A stretch of DNA of 64,000 nucleotides from an uncultured Erysipelotrichales bacterium (GCA_910579135.1 CAJTTM010000012.1:1-64000), one strand, 5' to 3'; numbered from the stretch's first letter, positions 17,507 to 27,330 are shown. Numbers and translations: made by a program. Notes: generated from the letters alone by a model not told the origin.

Positions 17507-19258
17507 ATGAATAGAACACATAATAATGGTGAATTAAGAATTGAACATGTTGGAGAACATGTAGAGCTTATTGGATGGGTAAGTAAAAAAAGAAATCTTG
17601 GATCATTAGTTTTTATTGATTTGAGAGATAGATATGGATTAACTCAAATTGTTTGTGGTGAAGAGTTTGAGGAACAAGTTAGAGAAATAAAGAATGAATA
17701 TATTATTCAAGTAAGTGGAAATGTTGTCGAACGTTCTTCAAAGAATCCAAAAATGCCTACAGGAGATATTGAAATTGAAACAAAAAAAATAGAAGTTATT
17801 AATAAAGCAGAATTAACACCAATGATTGTTGCAGATGAAACTGATGCTTTAGAAGAAACAAGAATGCAATATCGTTATCTTGATTTAAGAAGACCTGTTA
17901 TGCAAAAAAACATCATGACACGTGCTAAGATTACAAGAAGTATTAGAGAATATTTAGATAATCATGATTTTATTGATATTGAAACACCATATCTTAATAA
18001 ATCAACTCCAGAGGGAGCAAGAGACTTTTTAGTTCCTTCACGTGTTCATAATGGTTCTTTTTATGCATTACCACAATCTCCACAGTTATTTAAACAATTA
18101 TTAATGGTATCTGGTTTTGAAAGATATTATCAAATTGCTCGTTGTTTTAGAGACGAAGATTTAAGAGCAGATCGTCAACCAGAATTTACTCAAGTCGATG
18201 TTGAAATGAGTTTTATGTCTACAGATCAAATTATTCGTGTTGGAGAAGAAATGGTTGCGAAAGTCATGAAGGATGTCAAAGATATTGATTTAAAATTACC
18301 TTTACCTAGAATGACATGGCATGAAGCAATGGAAAAATATGGAATTGATAAACCAGATACACGATTTGGTTTAGAGTTAGTGAATTTAAATGAAGTTGTC
18401 AGTGATGTTGATTTCGCAGTATTTAAGAATGCTTTAGATCATAATGGTTATGTAAAAGGAATCAATATTAAAGGACAAGCTGATCAATTTTCTAGAAAAA
18501 AAATAGATCAATTAACTGATATTGTAAAAACATATAAAGCTAAAGGTTTGGCTTGGTTAAAAGTTAATGATAATGGAGTTCAAGGTCCAATTGCGAAATT
18601 TTTTAATGAAGAACAAATGCAAAGATTATTAAAAGCAATGGATGCTAAGGTTCATGATTTATTAGTATTTGTAAGTGATACTCATTATGAGGTTGTGTGT
18701 GATTCTTTAGCAGCCTTACGTAATTATTTAGGTAAAGAATTAAAATTATATGATCCTCATACATTTGATTTCTTATGGGTTACTGATTTCCCTATGTTTG
18801 AATATGATGAAGAAACTCAAAGATATTATGCAAAACATCATCCTTTTACAAGGCCTAAAGATAGTGATATTGATAAGATTGAAAACGATCCTGCACATTG
18901 TTTAGCAGACGCTTATGATATTGTTTTGAATGGATTTGAATTAGGGGGAGGGTCTCAAAGAATCTATGAACAAGATTTACAAGAAAGAGCATTTAAGGCT
19001 TTAGGATTTACTCAAGAGAGAATAGAATCTCAATTTGGATGGTTTGTTGATGCTTTTAAGTATGGAACACCTCCTCATGGCGGATTTGCACTTGGATTAG
19101 ATAGATTAGCAATGTTACTTTGTGAATGTGATTCTTTAAGAGATGTCATTGCATTTCCTAAAAATACAACTTCAACTTGTCCAATGTCTAAAGCTCCAAG
19201 TCCAGTTGATCAATTACAATTAGATGATTTAGGTATTGAGGTCAAAGAAGATGAATAG
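17507..19258 (+). CDS. aspS: aspartate-tRNA ligase
   Basis: Charges tRNA-Asp. A 583-residue bacterial-type AspRS: N-terminal OB anticodon domain (VELIGWVSKKRNLG), class II motif 2 (ARCFRDEDLRADRQPEF), the bacterial GAD insertion (about 300-420) and motif 3 GFALGLDRLAMLL. The ATG at 17507 is chosen because GGAAGGAGAG is correctly placed before it; an in-frame upstream ATG would overlap hisS by 38 bases. Whether it also charges tRNA-Asn depends on gatCAB elsewhere. Confidence 0.96.
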   Translation: MNRTHNNGELRIEHVGEHVELIGWVSKKRNLGSLVFIDLRDRYGLTQIVCGEEFEEQVREIKNEYIIQVSGNVVERSSKNPKMPTGDIEIETKKIEVINKAELTPMIVADETDALEETRMQYRYLDLRRPVMQKNIMTRAKITRSIREYLDNHDFIDIETPYLNKSTPEGARDFLVPSRVHNGSFYALPQSPQLFKQLLMVSGFERYYQIARCFRDEDLRADRQPEFTQVDVEMSFMSTDQIIRVGEEMVAKVMKDVKDIDLKLPLPRMTWHEAMEKYGIDKPDTRFGLELVNLNEVVSDVDFAVFKNALDHNGYVKGINIKGQADQFSRKKIDQLTDIVKTYKAKGLAWLKVNDNGVQGPIAKFFNEEQMQRLLKAMDAKVHDLLVFVSDTHYEVVCDSLAALRNYLGKELKLYDPHTFDFLWVTDFPMFEYDEETQRYYAKHHPFTRPKDSDIDKIENDPAHCLADAYDIVLNGFELGGGSQRIYEQDLQERAFKALGFTQERIESQFGWFVDAFKYGTPPHGGFALGLDRLAMLLCECDSLRDVIAFPKNTTSTCPMSKAPSPVDQLQLDDLGIEVKEDE

Positions 19259-20327
19259 TAGAGTAAAAAAAGTTGTTGTTGAGATGAGGCAACAAAACAT
19301 AGATCAACTTATTGTTTGTGATCCTTCATCTATTGATTATTTAATTGGTTATCAAAATGATCCTGGAGAAAGAATGTATGTTTTATTGTTATCTCAAAAT
19401 AATGAGCATACATTATTTATGAATCGTTTATTTTATTTGAATAAAGATTTAGATATAGATATTGTTTGGTTTGATGATACTGATGACTATGTAAAAATAC
19501 TTTCTCAATACATTAAAGGTGATGGGTGTATTGGGGTAGATAAGTTTTGGAATGCAAAATTCTTATTACCATTAATGGATTATCTTCCTCAAACAAAGTT
19601 TATCCTTGGTTCACAATGTGTAGATTTCATTAGAATGGTCAAAGATGCAGAAGAACAACAATATATGATTAAATCTAGTCAAATCAATGATTTAGCTGTT
19701 GATAAGATGATAGAATTAGTAGCTTTAGGAAAATATAGTGAAAAAGAAGTTGCTGAAAAACTTGCAACAATCTATAAAGAATTAGGTGCTGATGATAATT
19801 CATTTTTACCAATTGTTGCATATGGAGAAAATTGTGCTGATAATCATCATATGGGTGATGATACTTTGATTCAACCAGGTGATAGTATTATTATTGATAT
19901 GGGGTGTTATTATCATGGATATTGCAGTGATATGACACGTACTGTTTTTTATAAGAAAGTTAGTGATGAACAAAGACGTGTTTATGAATTAGTGAAAAAG
20001 GCTAATGAAGCAGCTGAAGGTATGATTAAACCTGGAGTAAGACTTTGTGATATTGATAAATGTGCTAGAGATATTATTAAAGAAGGTGGATTTATTGCTG
20101 AATTTAATCATCGTTTAGGTCATTTTATTGGACGTGATGTTCATGAATATGGAGATGTATCAGCAAACTTTGATATGCCAGTTAAAGAAGGTATGATATT
20201 TTCAATAGAACCTGGTGTGTATATCAAAGGTGATTTTGGAGTGAGAATAGAAGATTTGGTATTAGTGACTAAAGATGGTTGTAAGGTTTTAAATAGTTAT
20301 TCTAAAGATTTAAAAGTTGTGGGATAA
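19251..20327 (+). CDS. M24 family Xaa-Pro aminopeptidase/dipeptidase
   Basis: A cytoplasmic di-metal peptidase that cleaves N-terminal residues before proline. All five M24 metal ligands are visible: Asp216, Asp227, His291, Glu320 and Glu334. The N-terminal ~120 residues form a creatinase-type domain. 358 residues fits the PepP/PepQ-like YqhT group. The ATG overlaps the aspS stop by 8 bases and has GAGG 9 bases upstream; the in-frame TTG at 19236 is less likely. It ends the hisS-aspS operon. Confidence 0.88.
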   Translation: MNSRVKKVVVEMRQQNIDQLIVCDPSSIDYLIGYQNDPGERMYVLLLSQNNEHTLFMNRLFYLNKDLDIDIVWFDDTDDYVKILSQYIKGDGCIGVDKFWNAKFLLPLMDYLPQTKFILGSQCVDFIRMVKDAEEQQYMIKSSQINDLAVDKMIELVALGKYSEKEVAEKLATIYKELGADDNSFLPIVAYGENCADNHHMGDDTLIQPGDSIIIDMGCYYHGYCSDMTRTVFYKKVSDEQRRVYELVKKANEAAEGMIKPGVRLCDIDKCARDIIKEGGFIAEFNHRLGHFIGRDVHEYGDVSANFDMPVKEGMIFSIEPGVYIKGDFGVRIEDLVLVTKDGCKVLNSYSKDLKVVG

Positions 20328-20386
20328 AAGGTATAATTACATAATTTTTACATATCTTCATGCTTTAATGTAGTCATGAAAAGAAA

Positions 20387-21205
20387 ATGATATTATAAAA
20401 AAATTATTATCTTTATTATTGTGTTGTTTACTTGTTTCAACATTAGTTGTTAATGTTTCTGCGTTAAAAGCTTCAATGATAACATTAAAGCTAAATAAAA
20501 CATATTACAAATATGATATTACTGGAGATAAAATCAAACTAACTCAAGTAAAATCTAATGATATGTATAAAAACATTACAATTTCTATAAATGGTAAAAA
20601 ATCAGTTATAAAACCTAGTTATTCATATTATTCATCAACAATCAAACTTATTCATTTAAGTAATGGTAAAGCATTTTTATGGGTAAAAGGGTTTTCTGAT
20701 AATGATGATCTATTTGAAGCAATATATCAGTATAAAAAAGGTAAGATGGTAAAAGTTCTTGATTTTAGAGGTGTTAATCAAAAATATGGTATCATACAGG
20801 AACAACAATAACAAAAGTATCTGGTAAGTTAATTTATACAAAACAATATTTAATGAGTACATCACTTGGATCAATTTATTTTAATTATACTTATCAATAT
20901 AAAAATGGTAAATTTGTAAGAACATCTTCAATTGCGAATATAATAAAATGAGGATATACTTATAGAACAAATGGTAAATTTGGAACAATAAGAAAAACAA
21001 GAACAATCTATACTTCTCCAACAAGCAATAAGAAAAAGGGATCAATAAAAAAAGAACAAAATTACAACCAACAAAAATTTATATGACAAAAAGTAAGATT
21101 TTTATTCGGTTAAAAACAAAATCTAATAAAATGGGATGAGTTAAAGGTTCTAAAACTTTTCATGATGATAATCTAATTTTAAAAGAATGTTTTTATGCGG
21201 GATAA
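20387..21205 (+). pseudogene. decayed secreted protein gene
   Basis: Pieces of one secreted protein are spread over three frames. The start (ATG at 20387) is out of frame with the signal peptide (LLCCLLVSTLVVNVSA) and a beta-rich segment ending at a TAA at 20809. The reading then continues in a second frame with TKVSGKLIYTKQY, has a TGA at 20949 where Trp would fit, and shifts to a third frame with TKIYMTKSKIFIR, with another TGA at 21137 in MG(W)VKGSK. The tail resembles an SH3-like cell-wall binding repeat. Two frameshifts plus two TGA codons make it a pseudogene; the two TGG-to-TGA changes are notable. Confidence 0.75.
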
Positions 21206-21230
21206 ATATATATTATCCAAATAAAATAAA

Positions 21231-21267
21231 AATAACGCATAGATAGTTGATTCTATGCGTTATTTTG
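21231..21267. terminator. bidirectional terminator
   Basis: AATAACGCATAG and CTATGCGTTATT form a 12-bp stem. T-rich or A-rich flanks suit both the decayed plus-strand gene and the minus-strand small gene next to it. Confidence 0.8.
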
Positions 21268-21271
21268 TTCC

Positions 21272-21400
21272 TTATTCTTGAGCGTTTGAATTTTCTTTAT
21301 ACTTTTCACTTAATCCTGCTTCGCCAAAATGATCATTGGCTTGTTGATTTTGGTTATAGCCTTTATTTTTGTTTATTTTCTTATTTTTTTTGTGACTCAT
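21272..21400 (-). CDS. small charged protein, 42 aa
   Basis: Reads MSHKKNKKINKN... with a hydrophilic Asn/Lys/Gln-rich sequence ending in KENSNAQE. AAAGGAG lies 9 bases before the ATG, and a 12-bp terminator follows the stop. Its size and composition recall small acid-soluble or spore-associated peptides of Bacillota, but I recognise no family. It is divergent from murC. Confidence 0.6.
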   Translation of the reverse strand: MSHKKNKKINKNKGYNQNQQANDHFGEAGLSEKYKENSNAQE

Positions 21401-21521
21401 TTTCATTTCTCCTTTTGTCTTGTGACAATACTAGTATGTGTTAAAATTTTTATTTTATTAAAAAAAATTTTATATATAAAAAGAAGCTAGATTGTGTTAG
21501 AATAATAAAGAGGTGACAAAT

Positions 21522-22829
21522 ATGTATTATTTTATAGGTATAAAAGGTTCTGGTATGGCTTCTTTAGCTTTAATTTTATATGATTTAGGTTATGAAGTTG
21601 CTGGAAGTGATATTGATAAATATATTTTTATTGAAGAAGATTTAAGAAAAAAAGGTATTCCTATTTATTCTTTTGACAAGAATAATATTAAAGATGGTTA
21701 TCATGTTGTTATTGGAAATGCTTTTGATGATACTAATGAAGAAGTAAGGGCTGCAAAAGAAAATCCTAATGTGATTACACATACTTATTATGGATTCTTA
21801 GGTCATTTAATGGATCAGTATGTATCTATTGGTATTTCAGGAACACATGGAAAGACAACTACAACAGGTATGGCTTATCATTTATTTAAAGGTTATGATA
21901 AGACTTCTGTTTTAATAGGTGATGGAACTGGTCATGCGGTTAAGGATAGTAAATATTTCATTGCTGAAACATGTGAGTATCAGGATCATTTTTTACATTA
22001 TTATCCTAATTATATTGTTATTAACAATATTGAATTGGATCATGTTGATTATTTTAAATCAATGGAACAATATGTAGCATCATTTGAAAAATATGCAAGC
22101 CAAGCAAAGGATACAGTTATTGTATGGGGTGATGATCCACATTTAAAACATATGAATTATACAAAGCGTGTTATTCGTTTTGGATTAAATGATGATAATG
22201 ATGTTGTGGCAAAAAATGTAATTAATAGTGATCATGGATTATCTTTTGATGTATATATTCATAAGGATTTATTTGGACATTTTAATTTACCGTTTTTTGG
22301 TATGCATATGTTATATAATGTTCTTGCAGTACTTACAATTGGGTATTTAGAAGGTATGGATGCTGAATATATAGAAGATAGATTATCTTCATTTGAAGGT
22401 GTAAAACGTAGATATAGTGTTAAAGAAATTGATAATTGTGTTTATGTTGATGATTATGCTCATCATCCAACAGCTGTTAAATATGTTATTGAAGCGACTC
22501 GTATACGTTATCCAGGAAAGAAGATTGTTGCATTATTTAAACCAGATCGTTTTTCAAGAATTTTAAGATTTGCGAAAGAATTTGCAGAAGCAATGGATTT
22601 AGCTGATTATCCATATTTATGTCATTTTCCAGAAAATGCAAAAAAAGAAGATGGTATTGATATAGATATAACTGAAATTGGGCAATATATTCCTAGAGCA
22701 AAGATTATTAAAGAAGATGATGAGGCTGCTCAAATGTTGGCGGAGTATGAAAATGTCGTATACTTATTTATGAGTAGTAAAGATATTTATAAACTTGAAG
22801 AAAAAGTGATTTCTAAAAAAGCTCAATAA
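21522..22829 (+). CDS. murC: UDP-N-acetylmuramate-alanine ligase (Mur ligase)
   Basis: Adds L-Ala to UDP-MurNAc in peptidoglycan synthesis. N-terminal Rossmann motif GIKGSGMASLA, ATP loop GTHGKTTTT at about 107-115, and the central and C-terminal ligase motifs with YVDDYAHHPTAV. 435 residues. The ATG has AAGAGG 8 bases upstream; the GTG at 21513 is part of that site. In Bacillus murC also lies near ytxGH and ccpA, as here, which supports MurC over related ligases. Confidence 0.88.
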   Translation: MYYFIGIKGSGMASLALILYDLGYEVAGSDIDKYIFIEEDLRKKGIPIYSFDKNNIKDGYHVVIGNAFDDTNEEVRAAKENPNVITHTYYGFLGHLMDQYVSIGISGTHGKTTTTGMAYHLFKGYDKTSVLIGDGTGHAVKDSKYFIAETCEYQDHFLHYYPNYIVINNIELDHVDYFKSMEQYVASFEKYASQAKDTVIVWGDDPHLKHMNYTKRVIRFGLNDDNDVVAKNVINSDHGLSFDVYIHKDLFGHFNLPFFGMHMLYNVLAVLTIGYLEGMDAEYIEDRLSSFEGVKRRYSVKEIDNCVYVDDYAHHPTAVKYVIEATRIRYPGKKIVALFKPDRFSRILRFAKEFAEAMDLADYPYLCHFPENAKKEDGIDIDITEIGQYIPRAKIIKEDDEAAQMLAEYENVVYLFMSSKDIYKLEEKVISKKAQ

Positions 22830-22873
22830 TTATTATAAATAAAAGTATAAAAAATTTATAGAAAGGAGAGAAT

Positions 22874-23173
22874 ATGAATTATACGGATATATGTACTTGC
22901 TTTTTAATATTATCAGGTGCATTTGCACTTCTGTGTTTAGGAGTGTTGCTACTTAAGACATCTTCTACTATGAAAGAAGTAACATCAATGATGCAGATAT
23001 TACAAGTCACACTAGAAAAAGCAAATAAAACTTTAGATGATATTAATGAAAAGCTTGATATGCTTAATGCTCCTGTTGAAATGGTAAGTGGATTTTTTTC
23101 TCCAGGAAAAGCAAAAACTAGTTTTTTAGCAAGTTTATTAGGAATTAAGGCTATGTTTAAAAGAAAAAAGTAG
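22874..23173 (+). CDS. YtxG-like DUF948-type membrane protein
   Basis: A 99-residue protein with an N-terminal membrane helix (about 8-28) and a helical tail that includes EKANKTLDDINEKLDML, the repeated pattern seen in DUF948 proteins. Its place before a YtxH-like gene and ccpA matches Bacillus ytxG-ytxH-ccpA. Function is unknown; a link to the envelope is inferred. GAAAGGAGAG precedes the ATG. Confidence 0.7.
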   Translation: MNYTDICTCFLILSGAFALLCLGVLLLKTSSTMKEVTSMMQILQVTLEKANKTLDDINEKLDMLNAPVEMVSGFFSPGKAKTSFLASLLGIKAMFKRKK

Positions 23174-23189
23174 ATAAAGGAGAAGAGTT

Positions 23190-23672
23190 ATGAGATTAGG
23201 TAAATTTATTATTGGTTTAGGAGTGGGAGCTTTAGCAGGGTTATTGTTAGCTCCAAAAAAGGGTAGTGAGTTAAGAAATGATATTAAAAATGAATCTTTA
23301 AAGGCATATGAAAATATTAAAAATATGTCTAAGGAAGATGTTGAAGCAGTTTTAGGTCAAACAATTGAAACTGTAAAAAAATCTGTTGATGAGTTTGATG
23401 TTGAAGAATTTAAAGAAACTGCAAAAGTAAAACTTTCTGAATTAGAAACCAAATTAGAAGATTTTTCTAATAAAGTGAAAGAGAGTGAACAATTTTCACA
23501 AATTAAAGAAGGTATTATTGACGTAAGTGATAAAGTGAATTCAAAAATAGAAGAAGTTAAATCTAAGGTCTTAGATTCTAATTTTGTAGAAGAAGATTTA
23601 GAAGATTTAGAAGATGAAATCGAAGCAGTTGAAGAAAAACTTGATGAAATGATTGAAGAAATTAAGGAATAA
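23190..23672 (+). CDS. YtxH-like general stress/envelope protein
   Basis: A 160-residue protein. A Gly/Ala-rich N-terminal membrane segment (GLGVGALAGLLLAPKKGSELR) is the YtxH signature. The rest is a long amphipathic coiled coil ending in an acidic stretch. It overlaps the ccpA-like start by one base (TAATG), so translation is coupled. YtxH is a general-stress protein in Bacillus; here no sigma-B site is evident. Confidence 0.8.
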   Translation: MRLGKFIIGLGVGALAGLLLAPKKGSELRNDIKNESLKAYENIKNMSKEDVEAVLGQTIETVKKSVDEFDVEEFKETAKVKLSELETKLEDFSNKVKESEQFSQIKEGIIDVSDKVNSKIEEVKSKVLDSNFVEEDLEDLEDEIEAVEEKLDEMIEEIKE

Positions 23673-24676
23673 TGTCTAAGAAAGTCACAATATACGACGT
23701 TGCAACAGAAGCAGGTGTTTCTCTTGCAACTGTCTCTCGTGTTATAAATGGATCAAGTGTTGTCAAAAAACAAACACGAGATAAGGTTTTAGAAACAATT
23801 CAACGTTTAGATTTCAAACCAAATCAGGTTGCTAGAGGATTGGCAACAAGTAAAACAACAACTATTGCTATTGTTTTTCCTCAATCATTATTTGCTCATG
23901 TAAAAGATATGATTGGTGGAATCGGTGATACAAGCCGTAGATTAGATTATAACATCAGTATTTATACGACAGATGATTTAGGTGACGGAGATCCTATTGA
24001 AGATGTTATTGAAAAGGTTGTTAAGTCAAGAGCAGATGGAGTTGTTTTGTTTAATAGTGATCAGATTGATCAAGAAATTGCATTATGTGAAAAATATAAA
24101 ATACCTACTGTAGTTATTGGAAAGAAAGTTTCTAATGATTATATGGGATCGATTTTTGTGGATGCGAAAGAAATTGCTATACAAGTTATCGATAAATATT
24201 TAGAACAGGGTAAGAATGATATTCTCTTTGTTTGTCCTAGACAAAATTTAATTAGTCCAATAGATTTAATTGAAGGGATTAAAGAATCGTACAATAAACA
24301 TGATATGATATTTGATGATCAGCGTATTTTAAATACATCTCATCATTATGAGAAGAGTTATCCACAATTAAAAGAATATTTTAAGAATAATAAACATCAG
24401 GTTGTTTTTACTAGTTATGATAAGGAAGCAGTAGCTGTTATTAATGCTGCTTTAGATAATGATATTAAAATACCTGAAGAGATGGAAGTTATAGGTATTA
24501 TGAATACGAGTTATTCTATCATGTGTCGACCATCTTTATCATCTATTCATGTACCAGTATATGATATGGGTGCACTAGCAATTCGTTTACTAACTAAAAT
24601 ACTTAATGAGGAAGAGATTGAAACCAAAGAAGTTTCATTACATTATGTATTTATGAAAAGAAATACAACATTATAA
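23672..24676 (+). CDS. LacI-family regulator, CcpA-like
   Basis: A 334-residue DNA-binding regulator. The N-terminal HTH (TIYDVATEAGVSLATVSRVING) has the CcpA-type recognition helix and the hinge NQVARGLATSK. A periplasmic-binding-like effector/HPr-Ser-P domain follows. Position after ytxGH-like genes fits ccpA, the carbon-catabolite regulator. I keep the call at CcpA-like because LacI paralogs are numerous. A terminator lies just after the stop. Confidence 0.8.
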   Translation: MSKKVTIYDVATEAGVSLATVSRVINGSSVVKKQTRDKVLETIQRLDFKPNQVARGLATSKTTTIAIVFPQSLFAHVKDMIGGIGDTSRRLDYNISIYTTDDLGDGDPIEDVIEKVVKSRADGVVLFNSDQIDQEIALCEKYKIPTVVIGKKVSNDYMGSIFVDAKEIAIQVIDKYLEQGKNDILFVCPRQNLISPIDLIEGIKESYNKHDMIFDDQRILNTSHHYEKSYPQLKEYFKNNKHQVVFTSYDKEAVAVINAALDNDIKIPEEMEVIGIMNTSYSIMCRPSLSSIHVPVYDMGALAIRLLTKILNEEEIETKEVSLHYVFMKRNTTL

Positions 24677-24702
24677 GAACTTCATTATGAAGTTCTTTTT
24701 TA
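24675..24702 (+). terminator. intrinsic terminator
   Basis: AAGAACTTC and GAAGTTCTT form a 9-bp stem with a run of Ts, overlapping the stop of the ccpA-like gene. Confidence 0.85.
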
Positions 24703-24716
24703 AAGGGGAGAAAAGT

Positions 24717-26270
24717 ATGGAGAAATCAAAAACATCACAGATTTTAAGTGAGAAGGAACATTTATTTAATAGATTATTGATAGAGGGATTAATTGTTGGA
24801 ATATTAGCTGGAATAGTCGCAATCATTTATCGTTTAATGTTATCACAGGCAGAATCTTTTTTGTTTAATTGTATATCTTATATAAAAACACATTCTACTT
24901 ATATTATTTTATGGTTCGCTTTTTTAGTAGTATTGGCTTTTTTTATTTCAAAATGTTTAGAATATGAACCCTATATATCAGGTAGTGGTATCCCACAAGT
25001 TGAAGCAGAAGTAGAAGGAAAAATTGATCAATGTTGGTATAAGGTTTTATTGACTAAAATGATAGGTGGAACTTTATGTATATTAGGTGGTTTATCTTTA
25101 GGGAGAGAAGGACCTAGTATTCAACTTGGAGCAATGGTTGGAAAAGCTGTTTCTAAGTTTTTAAATCGTATAAAAAGTGAAGAACGTTTTTTATTAACGT
25201 GTGGTGCATCTGCTGGTTTAGCAGCTGCTTTTAATGCTCCATTAGCAGGTATTATGTTCGCATTAGAAGAAATTCATAAGAATTTTTCAATGGCTGCATT
25301 GGTATCAGTTATGGGTGCTTCAATTGCAGGAGATTTTATTAGTCGAATTGTTTTTGGTATGTCACCATCACTTCACTTTGTGATTAATGAGAGTATGCCT
25401 CTTCATTTATATTTATGGGTCATTATTGTTGGAGTTATAGCTGGATTATGTGGAATTGTTTATAATAAAGTGACAGTAAAAGTATTAGAAATCTATGATG
25501 GTATTTCTTTCCTTAAAAAAAGTCAAAAGGTTATTATACCTTTACTTTTTGCCGGTGTTTTAGGATTATTTTTACCAAATGTTTTGGCTGGAGGTCATGT
25601 ATTGGTTGAATATTTAAATAGTAATCAAGTAGTTTTATCAATGCTTTTCGTTTATTTGATCATGAAATTTTTGTTTTCAACTTTAAGCTTTGGTTCTGGA
25701 GCTCCTGGAGGAATATTTTTTCCATTATTAATATTAGGAAGTCTTATTGGAGCTATTGTAGGTAAGATTGCAATTATGTGTGGTGTATCAGACTCTTTGT
25801 TTTTTAACTTTATCATTATATCAATGGCCGCTTTTTTTGCTTCTATTGTAAGGGCACCACTTACTGGTATTATTTTAATAGCAGAGATGTGTGGAACTTT
25901 AAAGATGTTATTACCAATAGCATTAGGTTCATTTGTGGCTTATTTACTTGCAAATAAATTAAATTGCGAACCTATTTACGAATCATTGTTGGCTCGTTTA
26001 GTGCCTAAAAATCAAAGTGAATATTATATTGAACAAAAAGAGTTGATTACTTTTAATGTTGAAATAGGAAGTGTGGTAGAAAGAACAATGGTTAAAGATG
26101 TTCCTTTACCAAAACCATGTCTATTTGTTTCAGTTGTTAGGGGAGATAAGGAACTTATTCCTAGAGGTGATACAGAATTACATGTAGGGGATAACGTTAT
26201 TATCTTAGTGGATAAAACTTATTATAGCAAAGCTAAAAATGAGCTTGTAAAATTATTTCAGTCTCAATAG
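24717..26270 (+). CDS. ClC family H+/Cl- antiporter with RCK-C domain
   Basis: A 517-residue membrane protein. The three ClC selectivity motifs are intact: GSGIPQ at 89-94, GREGP at 129-133 with the gating glutamate, and GSGAPGG at 326-332. The gating Glu predicts exchange of protons for chloride, not a channel. The last ~75 residues are a TrkA-C/RCK-C domain that may sense a ligand. The start is the ATG at 24717 after AAAGGGGAG; an in-frame ATG at 24687 lies inside the preceding terminator. Confidence 0.9.
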   Translation: MEKSKTSQILSEKEHLFNRLLIEGLIVGILAGIVAIIYRLMLSQAESFLFNCISYIKTHSTYIILWFAFLVVLAFFISKCLEYEPYISGSGIPQVEAEVEGKIDQCWYKVLLTKMIGGTLCILGGLSLGREGPSIQLGAMVGKAVSKFLNRIKSEERFLLTCGASAGLAAAFNAPLAGIMFALEEIHKNFSMAALVSVMGASIAGDFISRIVFGMSPSLHFVINESMPLHLYLWVIIVGVIAGLCGIVYNKVTVKVLEIYDGISFLKKSQKVIIPLLFAGVLGLFLPNVLAGGHVLVEYLNSNQVVLSMLFVYLIMKFLFSTLSFGSGAPGGIFFPLLILGSLIGAIVGKIAIMCGVSDSLFFNFIIISMAAFFASIVRAPLTGIILIAEMCGTLKMLLPIALGSFVAYLLANKLNCEPIYESLLARLVPKNQSEYYIEQKELITFNVEIGSVVERTMVKDVPLPKPCLFVSVVRGDKELIPRGDTELHVGDNVIILVDKTYYSKAKNELVKLFQSQ

Positions 26271-26288
26271 AATATCAAGATTTTACAG

Positions 26289-26316
26289 TGACTAAATGAT
26301 AGGCATATGTTATAAT
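26289..26316 (+). promoter_or_regulatory. putative promoter of the dprA-like gene
   Basis: TATAAT at 26311-26316 with a weak -35 TGACTA 16 bases upstream; AAGGAGG follows 7 bases before the ATG. Confidence 0.5.
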
Positions 26317-26336
26317 ACATTTTAAGGAGGTTAGGC

Positions 26337-27329
26337 ATGAGAATTAGATTGAATTTAGATAGTATAGCCCTCCTTTTATTTTGCAGTGATATTGTGGTTG
26401 ATGGTTCGCATCCATTAACGAGTGATGAATGGTATGAAATAGAAAGAAGACTTAGAACTTCTTCTTTAAAAGAACCATCACGTCTATTTGGAATGAGTAA
26501 AGATGCTTTAGTTCAAATTTTACAAGTAGATGAGTACATTGCAGAAAAAATGCAGGCAAGATCTTTAGATTATGATAAACTTATGTATGCTTTACATAAT
26601 CTTCAAAATGAAGGGATAAATATAACAACAACCTATGAAGATGATTATCCAAAAGAATTAAGACATTCTTTAAAAAGGCGAGTACCTTTGTTTTTATATT
26701 ATATTGGAGATTTATCTATTTTAAATAAAATGGTATCTATTGTAGGACCACATTTAATGGATAGAAAGTTACAAGGTGTCACGAGGGCATTGGTAAAGAA
26801 ATTAGTATCTGAAGATAGAGTATTAGTTAATAGTGGCTCAAAAGGAATAGAATCTTATACTTTAAAGTTATATACTAAATTAGGTGGAAAGATTGTTTGT
26901 TTTTTAAGTGATCATATGTTAGATAAGAAACAGACTTATAATAGACTGATTAGAGATGGTCAGATGTTATTATTAAGTGCAGTTGATCCTTATTCTTTTT
27001 TTAATGTGACAAATGCACTAGATCGTAATATTTATGTTTGTGGATTATCTGAATATCAATTTGTAACAGCAGCTCATATTAATAGTGGAGGAACATGGTT
27101 TACTTCTATTCAAAATTTTCATTATCATTGGACAACACAACTTGTTTATGAAGATGCTATGTATAATGGGAATATGAGATTAATGGAAATGGGTGCTTTA
27201 AAAATTTCTAAAAATGATATTCATTCTTCTTTGAGTATTGATCAAATTATTGAAAAGAATCAAGCAGAAGAAAGAGAAGAGGAAGTCATGATAGATCAAA
27301 TGTCTATTTATGATTTTATAGAGGAATAA
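26337..27329 (+). CDS. divergent DprA/Smf-like protein
   Basis: A 330-residue protein with the Rossmann-like order of DprA, which loads RecA on incoming ssDNA in competent cells. YEDDYPKELR and RVPLFLYYIGDL match the family entry, but later signatures are altered: IVGPHLMD where DprA has IVGSR, NSGSKGIES where it has SGxAxGID, and HINSGGTW instead of the usual SLITA loop. The C-terminal winged helix is missing, replaced by an acidic tail. It may be a functional variant or a paralog. It is followed by the rhomboid gene after one base. Confidence 0.65.
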   Translation: MRIRLNLDSIALLLFCSDIVVDGSHPLTSDEWYEIERRLRTSSLKEPSRLFGMSKDALVQILQVDEYIAEKMQARSLDYDKLMYALHNLQNEGINITTTYEDDYPKELRHSLKRRVPLFLYYIGDLSILNKMVSIVGPHLMDRKLQGVTRALVKKLVSEDRVLVNSGSKGIESYTLKLYTKLGGKIVCFLSDHMLDKKQTYNRLIRDGQMLLLSAVDPYSFFNVTNALDRNIYVCGLSEYQFVTAAHINSGGTWFTSIQNFHYHWTTQLVYEDAMYNGNMRLMEMGALKISKNDIHSSLSIDQIIEKNQAEEREEEVMIDQMSIYDFIEE

Positions 27330-27330
27330 A

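Noticed and set aside
20387..21205. UGA read as tryptophan in this organism
   Set aside because: Core genes use TGG for Trp and have no internal TGA; the gene with TGA codons also has two frameshifts, so decay explains it. Phage genes use TGA as a stop.
21247..21444. Plus-strand 65-aa ORF
   Set aside because: It is the complement of the minus-strand 42-aa gene, has no ribosome site and is biased to Leu/Phe as reverse frames of AT-rich genes are.
24687..24716. Upstream start of the ClC gene
   Set aside because: The in-frame ATG at 24687 lies in the stem of the preceding terminator; AAAGGGGAG fits the ATG at 24717.
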